The notes: generated by a model from the letters alone, not told the origin. 64,000 nucleotides of DNA from Aeromicrobium wangtongii (GCF_024584515.1 NZ_CP102173.1:806001-870000), one strand, 5' to 3'; positions 17,505 through 26,244 are shown, numbered from the stretch's first letter. Made by a program: numbers and translations.

Positions 17505-19340
17505 TCAGTCCCTGACGACCCGCGCGCTGCCTCCGCCGCGCCGCTTCGGCTCGGCCACGGCCGTGAGCCGGCCGTTCTTGCCGACCTCGATCGTGGCCGC
17601 CGCGCCGATCTCAGCGGCGGATGTGAGCTTGTCGCCCGACGGGGTGAGCTGCTGGCCGAACGGCGCCAGCAGCTTCTGGTACTTCGCGATGAACGCCGGC
17701 TCGGCCGGCGTCACGGCGGTGTTGCGCTGCGAGGCACGGGGCGCCGCCACGGCCTGCGGCAAGGACATGCCCAGGTCGATCCGGTTCATCAGGATCTGCA
17801 GCACCGTCGTGATGATCGTGGCGCCGCCGGGGGAGCCCACGACGTACTTGACCTTGCCGTCCTCGAGCACGATTGTCGGCGCCATCGACGAGCGCGGACG
17901 CTTTCCCGGGATGATCCGGTTGGGATCGGCGGGATCGTAGACGGCCGTGAAGTCGGTCAGCTCGTTGTTGAGCAGGAAGCCACGGCGCGGGACCGTCATC
18001 CCCGAGCCGCCGGTCTGCTCGATCGTCAGGGTGTACGCCGCGGCGTTGCCCCACTTGTCGACGACCGACAGGTGCGTCGTGGACACGTTCTCGGTGTCCG
18101 CCTTCTCCTGGTGGGCGACGGTGCCGCAGGTGCGGCCGTTCAGCGTGCCCGCGGGCACGGGCCGCGTCGATGCGGCCCGGGCGTCGATCGTGCACCGGCG
18201 CGAGTTCGCGAACTTCTGGCTCAGCAGCCGGTCGGTCGGCACCTTGACGTACTTGGCGTCGCCCACGTACTTGGCCCGGTCGGCGAAGGCGCGGGCCGAG
18301 GCCTCCAGGTACAGGTGCAGGCTGCGGCCGAGACGCTTGCCGCTGCCGAGCTTGTACGTCTCCAGGATGTTGAGCGCCTCGCCGACCGAGATGCCGCCTG
18401 AGGACGACGGCGCCATGCCGTAGACGTCCAGGCCGCGATAGCGGATCTTGGTGGGCTTCTGGTTGCGGACGCGGTACCGCGCCAGGTCCTTGGCCGTCAT
18501 CGAGCCGGCCGGCGCGGGCAGGGCCGAGGCCGGGTCCTTGCGCGGCGACTGCACGACGGAGGCGATCTCCTTGGCCAGGGCGCCGCGGTAGAACGCATTC
18601 GGTCCTCGGTCCGCGATCGACGTCAGGGTGCGGGCCAGGTCAGGATTGCGGAACCGGGTGCCGACGCGCGGGGCGTCCCCGCCGGGCAGGAACAGCTTGG
18701 CGGTGTCCGGGAAGGCCCTGAAGCGGTCCGCATTGTCGAGCGTCTGGTTGCGGAACGTCTTGTCGACCTTGAATCCCTGCTTGGCCAGCTTGATCGAGGG
18801 GGCCAGCGACTGCTTCAGCGAGCGGGTGCCGAAGCGCTTCAGCGCGGTGTCCCACGTGGCCACCGTTCCCGGGACGCCGACCGCCACACCGGACGAGACG
18901 AGCTGCGGGGTGAACGGATAGGGCTTGCCGGTCGCCGGGTCGATGAAGGCGTTGCGGCCGATGCCCGCCGGGGCGGTCTCCCGACCGTCGATCGTGCTGA
19001 CCTTCTTGGTCTTGGCGTCGAAGTACACGAAGTACCCACCGCCACCGATGCCGGCGCTGTAGGGCTCGGCGACACCGAGGGCCGAAGCCATCGCGACCGC
19101 GGCGTCCGCTGCGTTGCCGCCGCGCTTGAGCACGTCCCGGCCGATCTTGCTGACGTTGGCGTCGACCGACGCGACCGCGCCACCGGTGCCCCGGGCGGTC
19201 GACTTGCTGCTGCCCGCCGCCGACGCGCTGGGCGGCGCTGCGACCAGGACGGCGGCGGCCACGGCGGTCGCGCTGGTGACAGCCACCAGACGCCGGGCGC
19301 GGCGGCGCGGTGAGCGGATGTGGACGACGGGCTCGATCAT
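17505..19340 (-). CDS. ggt: Gamma-glutamyltransferase, secreted
   Basis: A 611-residue precursor that transfers or hydrolyses gamma-glutamyl groups. A signal peptide (SATAVAAAVLVAAPPSASA, cleavage near residue 41) leads to the large-subunit block GGNAADAAVAMASALGVAEPYSAG. Autocleavage should occur before Thr422 (STTHLSVVDKWGN), the N-terminal nucleophile of the small subunit; the GGSGM and GSPGG motifs follow. In mycothiol-using bacteria its substrate may be gamma-glutamyl peptides or mycothiol-related compounds; this is inference. Confidence 0.93.
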   Translation of the reverse strand: MIEPVVHIRSPRRRARRLVAVTSATAVAAAVLVAAPPSASAAGSSKSTARGTGGAVASVDANVSKIGRDVLKRGGNAADAAVAMASALGVAEPYSAGIGGGGYFVYFDAKTKKVSTIDGRETAPAGIGRNAFIDPATGKPYPFTPQLVSSGVAVGVPGTVATWDTALKRFGTRSLKQSLAPSIKLAKQGFKVDKTFRNQTLDNADRFRAFPDTAKLFLPGGDAPRVGTRFRNPDLARTLTSIADRGPNAFYRGALAKEIASVVQSPRKDPASALPAPAGSMTAKDLARYRVRNQKPTKIRYRGLDVYGMAPSSSGGISVGEALNILETYKLGSGKRLGRSLHLYLEASARAFADRAKYVGDAKYVKVPTDRLLSQKFANSRRCTIDARAASTRPVPAGTLNGRTCGTVAHQEKADTENVSTTHLSVVDKWGNAAAYTLTIEQTGGSGMTVPRRGFLLNNELTDFTAVYDPADPNRIIPGKRPRSSMAPTIVLEDGKVKYVVGSPGGATIITTVLQILMNRIDLGMSLPQAVAAPRASQRNTAVTPAEPAFIAKYQKLLAPFGQQLTPSGDKLTSAAEIGAAATIEVGKNGRLTAVAEPKRRGGGSARVVRD

Positions 19341-19430
19341 GGCTTCCCCCCGGAAGACGATGGTGACGTCTGCCGAGCGTACGACCGCTCAGCCCTCGTG
19401 GCTACCGCTGCGGGCTGAGACAATGGGTCG

Positions 19431-21317
19431 GTGGAGACCGCTCTGACATTCGTGACCCTGCTGGCCATCGTGGTGGCGGTCAGCGCGATCGCGGACAAGT
19501 TCTCGATGTCTCCACCGCTGGTGCTGATCGTGGTGGGGATCATCGGGTCGTACCTGAGCTTCGTGCCGGACTTCGAGCTGACGCCGGAGATCGTGCTGGT
19601 CGGCCTGCTGCCACCGCTGCTGTACGCCGCGGCGATCCGGACCTCGTTGATCGACTTCCGCGCCAATCTGCGCCCCATCGCCCTGTTGAGTATCGGGCTG
19701 GTGCTGTTCACGACGGTCGTGGTGGGCTTCCTGGTCTCGGCGCTGCTGGACGTGTCGCTGGCGGTCGGGTTCGCGCTGGGGGCGGTCGTGGCGCCACCCG
19801 ACGCGGTCGCCGCGACGGCGATCGCCCGACGCGTGGGTCTGCCCCGACGCGTCGTGACGATCCTGGAGGGCGAGAGCTTGGTCAACGACGCGACGGCGAT
19901 CGTCACGTTGCGGACGTCGATCGCGGCGATCGCGGGCACGGTCAGCGTCTGGCAGATCGGTGCGGGATTCGTCGTCTCTGCCGTGGGAGGCGTCCTCATC
20001 GGCCTGGCGGTGGCGTTCGTGGTCGGCAAGCTTCGCCGCCGGATCGAGGACAACCAGACCGATGTCGCCGTCTCCCTGCTGACGCCCTGGGTGGCGTACC
20101 TGCCGGCCGAGGAGATCCACGTCCCGGGACTGGACTCCCAGCCGTCCGGCGTGCTCGCGGTCGTGGTGGCGGGCGTCATCCTGGGGCACAAGTCACCGCT
20201 GATCCAGTCGGGCGGCTCCCGGCTGTTCGAGCGCACCAACTGGGCGACGATCTCGTACGTCCTGGAGAACTCGGTGTTCCTGCTGATCGGGCTGCAGATC
20301 CGGTCCATCGTCGACGCGATCGGCGACAGCGATCTCAGCGCGACCCGCATCACCATCTCGTGCGTCGCGGTGCTCGTGGCCGTCATCGTCCTGCGGTTCA
20401 TCTGGGTGTTCCCAGCGACCTACCTGCCGCGGCTCATCCCGCGGATCGCCGAGGCCGAACCCAGGCCCTCCCCCCGGGCGACCTTCATGGTCGCCTGGAC
20501 GGGCATGCGTGGCGTCGTGACCCTTGCGGCGGTGTTCCTGCTGCCCGCGTCGACTCCCGAGCGCGAGGTGCTCGTGCTGATGGCCTTCGTCGTGACGGTG
20601 GGCACCCTGCTGCTCCAGGGTCTCTCGCTGCCGATGCTGGTGCGGAAGCTCAATGTGCCCCTCCCTGATCGCCACGAGGACCACCTGCAGGAGGCCACGG
20701 TCTTCCAGGCCGTCACCGATGCCGGCATGGCCTTCCTGGACGAGCAGCCCGAGGGGTCGGTCTCCGATGCCGTCATGCACCGGCTGAGGGAACGCGCGAC
20801 CGATCGCACCAATGCCGTGTGGGAGCGTCTGGGCGGCGTCGAGACGCCCAGCGCCCAGTACTCGCGGCTACGGGCGGCGATGCTCGCGCGGGAGCGCGCC
20901 GAGCTGCTGCGCCTGCGCAGCATCGGCACCGTCGACCAGTCGGTGCTCGTCGGTGTCATGAACGCCCTCGACGTCGAGGAGTCGATCCTCGACCGCCAGT
21001 CCGAGGGCGAGACCACCGCCGACCGCGAGACCGAGCTGCGCCCGACCTACGATCCCGACGGGGCGTGCAAGCACCTGGCAGTGGCCTGCTCCGTGCCGCA
21101 GCCCCGCACGCCGAGCGGCTGTGAGGAGTGCCTGCGCGACGGGACGGACTGGGTGCACCTGCGGCTGTGCATGGAGTGCGGGCACGTCGGGTGCTGCGAC
21201 TCCTCGACGCAGCGCCACGCGACGGCGCACTTCCACGAGACCGGGCACCCGGTGATGCGCAGCTTCGAGCCGGGCGAGGCGTGGCGTTGGTGCTTCGTCG
21301 ACGAGGTCACCGGCTGA
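19431..21317 (+). CDS. Na+/H+ antiporter (CPA1) with C-terminal UBP-type zinc finger
   Basis: A 628-residue protein with two parts. Residues 1-400 form a CPA1-type cation/proton antiporter with about 12 helices; the ion-site block APPDAVAATAIARRVG and EGESLVNDATAIV (Asp pair) are intact. After a soluble linker rich in charged residues, the last 85 residues form a UBP/BUZ-type zinc finger: CKHL, CEECL, LCMECGHVGCCDSS and HATAHFHETGHPV provide the Cys/His ligands. In eukaryotes this finger binds the ubiquitin tail; here the partner is unknown. Start is GTG 19431; no -10 at the leaderless spacing was found. Confidence 0.93.
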   Translation: METALTFVTLLAIVVAVSAIADKFSMSPPLVLIVVGIIGSYLSFVPDFELTPEIVLVGLLPPLLYAAAIRTSLIDFRANLRPIALLSIGLVLFTTVVVGFLVSALLDVSLAVGFALGAVVAPPDAVAATAIARRVGLPRRVVTILEGESLVNDATAIVTLRTSIAAIAGTVSVWQIGAGFVVSAVGGVLIGLAVAFVVGKLRRRIEDNQTDVAVSLLTPWVAYLPAEEIHVPGLDSQPSGVLAVVVAGVILGHKSPLIQSGGSRLFERTNWATISYVLENSVFLLIGLQIRSIVDAIGDSDLSATRITISCVAVLVAVIVLRFIWVFPATYLPRLIPRIAEAEPRPSPRATFMVAWTGMRGVVTLAAVFLLPASTPEREVLVLMAFVVTVGTLLLQGLSLPMLVRKLNVPLPDRHEDHLQEATVFQAVTDAGMAFLDEQPEGSVSDAVMHRLRERATDRTNAVWERLGGVETPSAQYSRLRAAMLARERAELLRLRSIGTVDQSVLVGVMNALDVEESILDRQSEGETTADRETELRPTYDPDGACKHLAVACSVPQPRTPSGCEECLRDGTDWVHLRLCMECGHVGCCDSSTQRHATAHFHETGHPVMRSFEPGEAWRWCFVDEVTG

Positions 21318-21333
21318 TCGCCGGTGGAGCGGG

Positions 21334-21756
21334 TCAGCGGGCGGGGTCGCCCAGCACCCGCAGCCCGATGGCGGCCAGAGCCAGTGCCTCACCGATGGCC
21401 AGGGTCCACCCGTGGTCGATCGTGGCGGCGATGAGGCGGGCGACGGTTCCGGCACCCGGATCCATGCCGCTGACCTGGATGGCGGAGGAGTTGAACAGGC
21501 ACACCGCGAACAGGCTGAGGACCATCAGCAGCGGCGGCAGCACGCCGGTCGCGAACAGGCCGCGCGCATCGACGCTGAGCGGGGCCGTGACCACGATCAG
21601 GCAAAAGCCCACCGAGTAGAGCAGGTCGAGGCTGCCGTCCCACAGGTCCAGCCCGAGGATGACGGCCATCGCGAGGCAGGCGAAGACGATCGCTCCACGG
21701 GCACTCGGTTCGGGCCGGGCCGTGCGAGCGGGCGTGCGGGGTGCCGCCTGCGTCAT
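21334..21756 (-). CDS. Small integral membrane protein (DUF6542-like)
   Basis: A 140-residue protein with a proline/arginine-rich N-terminus and about four hydrophobic helices. Position between ispH and ychF and the RGAIVFACLAM start fit the actinobacterial DUF6542 family, function unknown. Stop and start overlap with rmuC as ATGA, but it also has its own TACGGT hexamer 7 nt upstream. The family name is from memory of gene order and should be treated as tentative. Confidence 0.65.
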   Translation of the reverse strand: MTQAAPRTPARTARPEPSARGAIVFACLAMAVILGLDLWDGSLDLLYSVGFCLIVVTAPLSVDARGLFATGVLPPLLMVLSLFAVCLFNSSAIQVSGMDPGAGTVARLIAATIDHGWTLAIGEALALAAIGLRVLGDPAR

Positions 21757-22835
21757 GGCAATGACCGTAGTTCATCCACGAGCTCAGGCGCTGTCATTGC
21801 GCGGGGTGTCGTCTCGACGAGTCGCGGCGAGGTGACGGGCGTGTCGGAGACGTGCATCGCGTTGAAACGCCGTGCGGTGACCAGGAAGCGTGCCTCGATC
21901 GACCCGACCGCCTCGTTGTACGAACGGACGGTGCTCTCCAGCGACCGGCCCAGCCGGTCGACGTGGCCGGCCACGGTGCCGATGCGCTCGTACATCTCGC
22001 GGGCGACGGTCTGGATCTCGCGGGCGTCGGCGGCCAGCTGCTCCTGCGTCCACGCGTAGGCGACGGTGCGCAGCAGGGCGATCAATGTGGTCGGGGTGGC
22101 CAGCACGACCTTCTTGGCCGAGGCGTGCTCCAGCAGCGTCGGCTCGACCTCGAGGGCGGCCGACAGGATCGACTCGCCCGGCACGAACAGCACCACGAAC
22201 TCGGGCGCCTGGTCGAACTGCGACCAGTACGACTTGGCCGCGAGCTGGTCGATGTGGGTGCGCACCTGGCGGACGTGGCGGCGAAGGTGCTCGGCGGCCT
22301 CGGCCTCGGTGTCGGCCTGCGCGGCGTCCAGGTAGGCGTCGAGCGGGACCTTGGAGTCGACGACGACCCGCTTGTCACCTGCCAGGCGCACGACCATGTC
22401 GGGGCGCAGCACGGAGTCGCCGTCCGTGACGCTGACCTGCAGCTCGAAGTCGCAGTGGTCGATCATCCCGGCCAGCTCGGCGGTGCGCTTGAGGTGCATC
22501 TCGCCCCAGCGTCCGCGCACCTGCGGGCGGCGCAGAGCGGTGGCCAGCGAGGCAGTCTCCTTGCGCAGCGAGTCGTTGGTCAGCCGCACCGCGTCGACCT
22601 GCTCGCGCAGCTGGGCGTGCCACTCGATGCGGCTCGACTCGAGCTCGCGCAGCCGCTCGCCGAACCGGTCGAGGCTCTCCTTCACCGGTCCGACGGCCTG
22701 CGCGGTCGCCGCGGTGGACAGGCTCAGGTCGTGCGCGGACGCGCCGGGCGCCCGTCGTCCGCCCAGGAGATAGCCGATCGACAGCCCCGCGACGAGCGCG
22801 AGAAGGGCGGTGAGGAGGAGGGGGAAGGCATCCAT
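21753..22835 (-). CDS. rmuC: DNA recombination protein RmuC
   Basis: A 360-residue RmuC: one N-terminal membrane helix (PLLLTALLALVAGLSIGYLLGG), a coiled-coil segment (residues 50-105) and the conserved nuclease-like domain with GRWGEMHLKRTAELAGM, VDSKVPLDAYLDA and EFVVLFVPGESIL. The role inferred from E. coli is limiting inversions at short inverted repeats, which is of interest given the many hairpins here. ATG 22835 is preferred over the frame start at 22859 because a CATTCT hexamer lies 7 nt upstream. Confidence 0.92.
   Translation of the reverse strand: MDAFPLLLTALLALVAGLSIGYLLGGRRAPGASAHDLSLSTAATAQAVGPVKESLDRFGERLRELESSRIEWHAQLREQVDAVRLTNDSLRKETASLATALRRPQVRGRWGEMHLKRTAELAGMIDHCDFELQVSVTDGDSVLRPDMVVRLAGDKRVVVDSKVPLDAYLDAAQADTEAEAAEHLRRHVRQVRTHIDQLAAKSYWSQFDQAPEFVVLFVPGESILSAALEVEPTLLEHASAKKVVLATPTTLIALLRTVAYAWTQEQLAADAREIQTVAREMYERIGTVAGHVDRLGRSLESTVRSYNEAVGSIEARFLVTARRFNAMHVSDTPVTSPRLVETTPRAMTAPELVDELRSLP
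21764..21769 (-). promoter_or_regulatory. -10 element (TACGGT) of the DUF6542-like gene, leaderless, inside rmuC
   Basis: TACGGT on the minus strand lies 7 nt before the ATG at 21756, within the last codons of rmuC, so the small gene can be read separately. Confidence 0.5.
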
Positions 22836-22879
22836 GGTCAGAAGAATGCCCACCAGCACCGACAGAACCCGCCCCCGAA

Positions 22880-22963
22880 CCGCGAGTGGTGGATTCTGGG
22901 GATTCCGAGACGGCGTGTCGCGCGCATTTGCGCCACTCGCGGCTGGCTTTGCACCACTCGCGG
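22880..22963. repeat. Inverted repeats with core CCGCGAGTGG, one copy facing two
   Basis: CCGCGAGTGGTG (22880-22891) faces CGCCACTCGCGG (22931-22942) and CACCACTCGCGG (22952-22963), the last a perfect 12-bp match. It lies between two minus-strand genes, just after the heme-oxygenase stop, where a terminator is expected. Confidence 0.7.
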
Positions 22964-22967
22964 GAAG

Positions 22968-23294
22968 TCAGCCCTTGGAGCCGCCGGCGACCTCGTAGCT
23001 CCAGACCTCGCTGTGGGTCGAGACGGGCTTGGGTGCGTCGCCCCCGGCCCGCTCGGCCGCCGTGCGATGGCCCTCGGCGAAGGACGGCGAGCTCGTCCAG
23101 GCCTGGAAGTCGTCCTCACTGGCCCACCGGGTCAGGACGAGCCACTGCGTGCGGTCGTCGGTGGGCTTGAGCAGCTCGAAGCCCTCGAAGCCCGGGGCGC
23201 CGTCGACGGCGCCGGCGCGGGCGGCGAAGCGGTGGGCGAGCTCGTCGCCCGATCCCTCGGGAACGGTGATGGCATTGATCTTGATGACAGTCAT
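22968..23294 (-). CDS. MhuD/IsdG-type heme-degrading monooxygenase
   Basis: A 108-residue ABM-fold protein. It lines up with mycobacterial MhuD from the first residues: VIKINAITVPEGSG, FAARAGAVDGAPGFEGFELL and FQAW. Residues that hold heme in MhuD are kept: N7, R26, W66 and a histidine at 76 (FAEGHR) next to the expected position. It probably opens host or environmental heme to release iron without carbon monoxide, as MhuD does. A generic quinol monooxygenase is the alternative. Confidence 0.8.
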   Translation of the reverse strand: MTVIKINAITVPEGSGDELAHRFAARAGAVDGAPGFEGFELLKPTDDRTQWLVLTRWASEDDFQAWTSSPSFAEGHRTAAERAGGDAPKPVSTHSEVWSYEVAGGSKG

Positions 23295-23326
23295 GCATCG
23301 AGTCTCGCACCTGATAGGAACGGGGG

Positions 23327-23860
23327 ATGGACGTCATCGAGACCGAACGGCTCGTCCTGCGTCCGTTTACGCAGGACGACGCACCCGCACTGTTCGAGCT
23401 GTTCTCACTGCCCGAGGTCGCGCGCTGGAGCGGTACAGGACAGCCGATGACGGACGTCTCGGAGGCGATCGCACGCATCGAGCGGATGCCCGAGCGTGCC
23501 GGTGGCCATCCCGCCGCAGGCCTGTTCGCGACCGTCCGGCGCGGCACCGGCGCCTTCGTCGGGATGACGTTGCTGGTGCGCATCCCGTCGAGCGCGGGCA
23601 ACGACCGCGAGGACCACGAGATCGGCTGGCACCTGCACCCGGACGCCTGGGGGCACGGGTACGCGACCGAGGCGGCGACGGCGCTGGTGCAGCGCGGCTT
23701 CGACGCCGGGATGCCTCGCCTGGTGGCGGTGACGAATCCGGACAACATCCGCTCGCAGGCGGTCTGCCATCGCCTCGGCATGACCGATCTGGGCCTGACG
23801 TCAGACTGGTACGACCGGGAGCTGCGGGCGTTCAGCCTCGACCACCGCCGCTGTGATTGA
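23327..23860 (+). CDS. GNAT acetyltransferase, RimJ/RimL type
   Basis: A 177-residue N-acetyltransferase. The opening IETERLVLRPFTQDDAPALF and the acetyl-CoA loop region DAWGHGYATEAATALVQRGF, then NPDNIRSQAVCHRLGM, are typical of the RimJ/RimL branch that modifies N-termini or small amines. TAGGAA lies 6 nt upstream of the ATG, a weak leaderless hexamer. It is divergent from the heme-oxygenase gene. Confidence 0.85.
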   Translation: MDVIETERLVLRPFTQDDAPALFELFSLPEVARWSGTGQPMTDVSEAIARIERMPERAGGHPAAGLFATVRRGTGAFVGMTLLVRIPSSAGNDREDHEIGWHLHPDAWGHGYATEAATALVQRGFDAGMPRLVAVTNPDNIRSQAVCHRLGMTDLGLTSDWYDRELRAFSLDHRRCD

Positions 23861-23870
23861 CGCTGCCACG

Positions 23871-23876
23871 TAGGAT
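23871..23876 (+). promoter_or_regulatory. -10 element of ychF (TAGGAT), near-leaderless
   Basis: TAGGAT lies 8 nt before the GTG at 23885. Confidence 0.55.
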
Positions 23877-23884
23877 CGTCCCTT

Positions 23885-24973
23885 GTGGCTCTCAGCATCG
23901 GCATCGTCGGACTCCCCAACGCGGGCAAGTCGACCCTCTTCAACGCACTGACCAAGAACAACGTCCTCGCGGCGAACTACCCGTTCGCGACGATCGAGCC
24001 GAACACCGGCGTCGTCGGCGTGCCGGACCACCGGCTGGCCAAGCTCGCCGAGATCTTCGGTTCGGAGAAGATCCTGCCCGCGACGGTGCAGTTCGTCGAC
24101 ATCGCCGGCATCGTCCGCGGTGCGTCCGAGGGCGAGGGGATGGGCAACAAGTTCCTCTCCCACATCCGCGAGTCCGACGCGATCTGCCAGGTCACCCGCG
24201 TGTTCCGCGACGAGGACGTGACGCACGTCGACGGCGACGTGAACCCCGCCAATGACATCGAGACGATCTCGATCGAGCTGGCGCTGGCCGACCTGCAGAC
24301 GCTCGAGAACGCGCTGCCGCGCCTGGACAAGGAGTCGCGCAAGGACAAGTCGCTCGTCCCCGCGTTCGAGGAGGCCAAGAAGGCCAAGGAGGCACTCGAG
24401 GCCGGCAATGGCGTGCTCAAGGCCGGGCTCGACATGGAGCTGCTGCGCGATCTGCACCTGATGACCGCCAAGCGGTTCATCTACGTCTTCAACTGCGACA
24501 CCGACGAGCTGCAGGACGAGGAGCTCAAGGACCGCATGCGCGCGCTCGTCGCACCGTCCGAGGCAATCTTCCTGGACGCCAAGTCCGAGGCCGAGCTCGT
24601 CGAGCTGGGTGACGACGAGGACGCCGAGATCATGCGCGCCGAGATGCTGGCCGACATGGGCGTCGAGGAGCCGGGCCTGGACGCCCTCGCGCGGGTCGGC
24701 TTCGAGACGCTGGGTCTCCAGACCTACCTCACCGCCGGCCCCAAGGAGTCGCGCGCGTGGACGATCCCCAAGGGCGCGACGGCCCCGCAGGCCGCCGGCG
24801 TCATCCACACCGACTTCGAGCGTGGCTTCATCAAGGCCGAGATCGTCTCGTTCGACGACCTCGTCGAGGCCGGCTCGATGGCCGCTGCCAAGAGCGCCGG
24901 CAAGGTGCGCATGGAGGGCAAGGAGTACGTCATGGCCGACGGCGACGTGGTGGAGTTCCGCTTCAACGTCTGA
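23885..24973 (+). CDS. ychF: Redox-regulated ATPase/GTPase YchF
   Basis: A 362-residue Obg-family P-loop protein that binds ATP in preference to GTP and the ribosome. G1 is GLPNAGKSTLFNALT, the effector region NVLAANYPFATIEPN follows, then DIAGIVRGASEGEGMGNKFL (switch II) and the C-terminal TGS-like end GKEYVMADGDVVEFRFNV. The G4 position reads YVFNCDTDE instead of NKxD, as expected for the ATP-specific YchF branch. Start is GTG. Confidence 0.96.
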   Translation: MALSIGIVGLPNAGKSTLFNALTKNNVLAANYPFATIEPNTGVVGVPDHRLAKLAEIFGSEKILPATVQFVDIAGIVRGASEGEGMGNKFLSHIRESDAICQVTRVFRDEDVTHVDGDVNPANDIETISIELALADLQTLENALPRLDKESRKDKSLVPAFEEAKKAKEALEAGNGVLKAGLDMELLRDLHLMTAKRFIYVFNCDTDELQDEELKDRMRALVAPSEAIFLDAKSEAELVELGDDEDAEIMRAEMLADMGVEEPGLDALARVGFETLGLQTYLTAGPKESRAWTIPKGATAPQAAGVIHTDFERGFIKAEIVSFDDLVEAGSMAAAKSAGKVRMEGKEYVMADGDVVEFRFNV

Positions 24974-25002
24974 ATTGACGCTGAGGCGGGATCAGTCTTC
25001 GG

Positions 25003-25137
25003 TACGCTGAAGGTGGTGGCTCGCGCCACCGACAGCACTTCCAGGTGAAGAACGCCTGAATCTTCGCGGAGAGGCCTGAGCAACTCAGGACACGTCCGGT
25101 TGGGGTGCGGCGCATCACGCGCCGACTTCATGCGCCG
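25003..25137 (+). other. Structured leader upstream of the DUF1801 gene (possible 5' regulatory RNA)
   Basis: A TACGCT hexamer (25003-25008) is followed by three perfect hairpins: GGTGGC-TCGC-GCCACC (25015-25030), CCTGAG-CAA-CTCAGG (25075-25089) and CGGCGCAT/ATGCGCCG (25108-25115 with 25130-25137). The gene starts only at 25170, so a leader of about 155 nt is implied. I do not recognise it as a known riboswitch. The rest of the 196-bp gap holds nothing else evident. Confidence 0.35.
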
Positions 25138-25169
25138 ATGCTCGCCATCGGTTGACGAGAGGACATGCC

Positions 25170-25523
25170 ATGTCATCGAAGGACGAGAAGAACCTCACGC
25201 AGGTGCTGGAAAAGATCGCGAAGACCGACGAGCCGCGGCGGTCGATCATGCGGCGCGTGCACGACATCATCGTGACCGTCGCGCCCGATCTGAAACCGCG
25301 GATCTGGTACGGAATGCCCGCCTATGCGCTTTCGGCGAGCACGCCAGCACTGGTGACGCTGCGTAACGACGAACGCCTGAATCTCGCCATCACCGAGAAG
25401 GCCGATTTCCGGCCCGCTGGTGGTGCGGACGGCGCTCTGATGCCGGCTGCCTGGTACTTCGAGACCTTGGACGTTGACACAGAGAAGCGCATCGCCGAAA
25501 TCGTCGGCACTGTGGTCTCATGA
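25170..25523 (+). CDS. DUF1801 domain protein
   Basis: A 117-residue YdhG/DUF1801-type protein; the middle PRIWYGMPAYALSAS and ADFRPAGGADGALMPAAWYF match the family (a small fold linked in some members to iron handling as a frataxin-like chaperone, which is not established here). The ATG at 25170 is chosen because GAGAGG lies 8 nt upstream; the TTG at 25152 in the same frame has no such site. Confidence 0.75.
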   Translation: MSSKDEKNLTQVLEKIAKTDEPRRSIMRRVHDIIVTVAPDLKPRIWYGMPAYALSASTPALVTLRNDERLNLAITEKADFRPAGGADGALMPAAWYFETLDVDTEKRIAEIVGTVVS

Positions 25524-25527
25524 CTGT

Positions 25528-25557
25528 CGGTGCCCTGCCCGCCTGGGCAGGGCACCG
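25528..25557. terminator. 13-bp perfect hairpin after the DUF1801 gene
   Basis: CGGTGCCCTGCCC (25528-25540) pairs with GGGCAGGGCACCG (25545-25557) around a 4-nt loop, with a CTTTTG run 12 nt downstream. It lies in the convergent gap before the TetR gene. Confidence 0.8.
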
Positions 25558-25631
25558 GCCCACCTGTGCTTTTGAGGGCGACGAGGTAGTCAGGACCGCG
25601 TCAACGCCTACGTGCCTCGAAAAGCGCAACC

Positions 25632-26198
25632 CTACGACGCCCTGCTCCACAGCAGGTACGCCTGCGCCAGCTGGGTCTGCACCTGCGGCGCCGCTTCACG
25701 GATGGGAGCGACCTGTGGCCGCGTGATCGTCGCAACCGCCACGATCAGGTCCAGCGCGGTGAGGGCCTGCCGGACCACCCCCTCGGCCTTCAGTGCAGCC
25801 AGCACCTGATCGAGCGCCTCGACGGCCGGGCGCTGAACCTGCGCCAGGGGAGTGGCGTCCAGGTCGCGGGCGGCGCCGGCCTGCAGTGCGAGGCCGTCGG
25901 TCAGCGCACCCAGCTCCATCGACATCAGCTGCGACAAGAGCTGCTCCCAGGACGCTGCTGCGTTCGTCTCGAGCCCGGCTCGAGCCTCGTTCGCAGCATC
26001 CAGGATGCCCTCGACGGTGTCCTGGACCACGGCTCGCACCAGATCCTCGCGGGACGGGAAATTGCGGTACAGGGTCGCGATGCCCACTCCGCTCGCCGCA
26101 GCGACCGTCTCCAGCGCAACGTCGCCGCCCCGCTCGGCAAACAGGTGCCTCGCCTGGGCGATGATCGCCTCTCTTCGCCGCGCAGCGTCAGCCCTCAT
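25632..26198 (-). CDS. TetR-family transcriptional regulator
   Basis: A 188-residue repressor. The N-terminal helix-turn-helix reads LETVAAASGVGIATLYRNFP (about residues 29-48) and the C-terminal part is a helical ligand domain of the type ending in LDLIVAVATITRPQVA. It is divergent from a membrane protein, and a perfect 6-bp dyad (26245-26258) lies between them, so local control of both genes is likely. Confidence 0.88.
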   Translation of the reverse strand: MRADAARRREAIIAQARHLFAERGGDVALETVAAASGVGIATLYRNFPSREDLVRAVVQDTVEGILDAANEARAGLETNAAASWEQLLSQLMSMELGALTDGLALQAGAARDLDATPLAQVQRPAVEALDQVLAALKAEGVVRQALTALDLIVAVATITRPQVAPIREAAPQVQTQLAQAYLLWSRAS

Positions 26199-26213
26199 CC
26201 CAGCTCCTTCAGG

Positions 26214-26242
26214 TTGACTTGCAGTCTAAACCGGAGGAATAT
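26214..26242 (+). promoter_or_regulatory. Possible -35/-10 promoter for the membrane protein
   Basis: TTGACT (26214-26219) and GAATAT (26237-26242) are spaced by 17 bp, a rare sigma-70-like pair in this GC-rich window. Confidence 0.4.
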
Positions 26243-26244
26243 CA

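Noticed and set aside
25050-25110. Glycine riboswitch (GGAGAG with later CTCAGG)
   Set aside because: The conserved core and spacing are missing; only short fragments agree.
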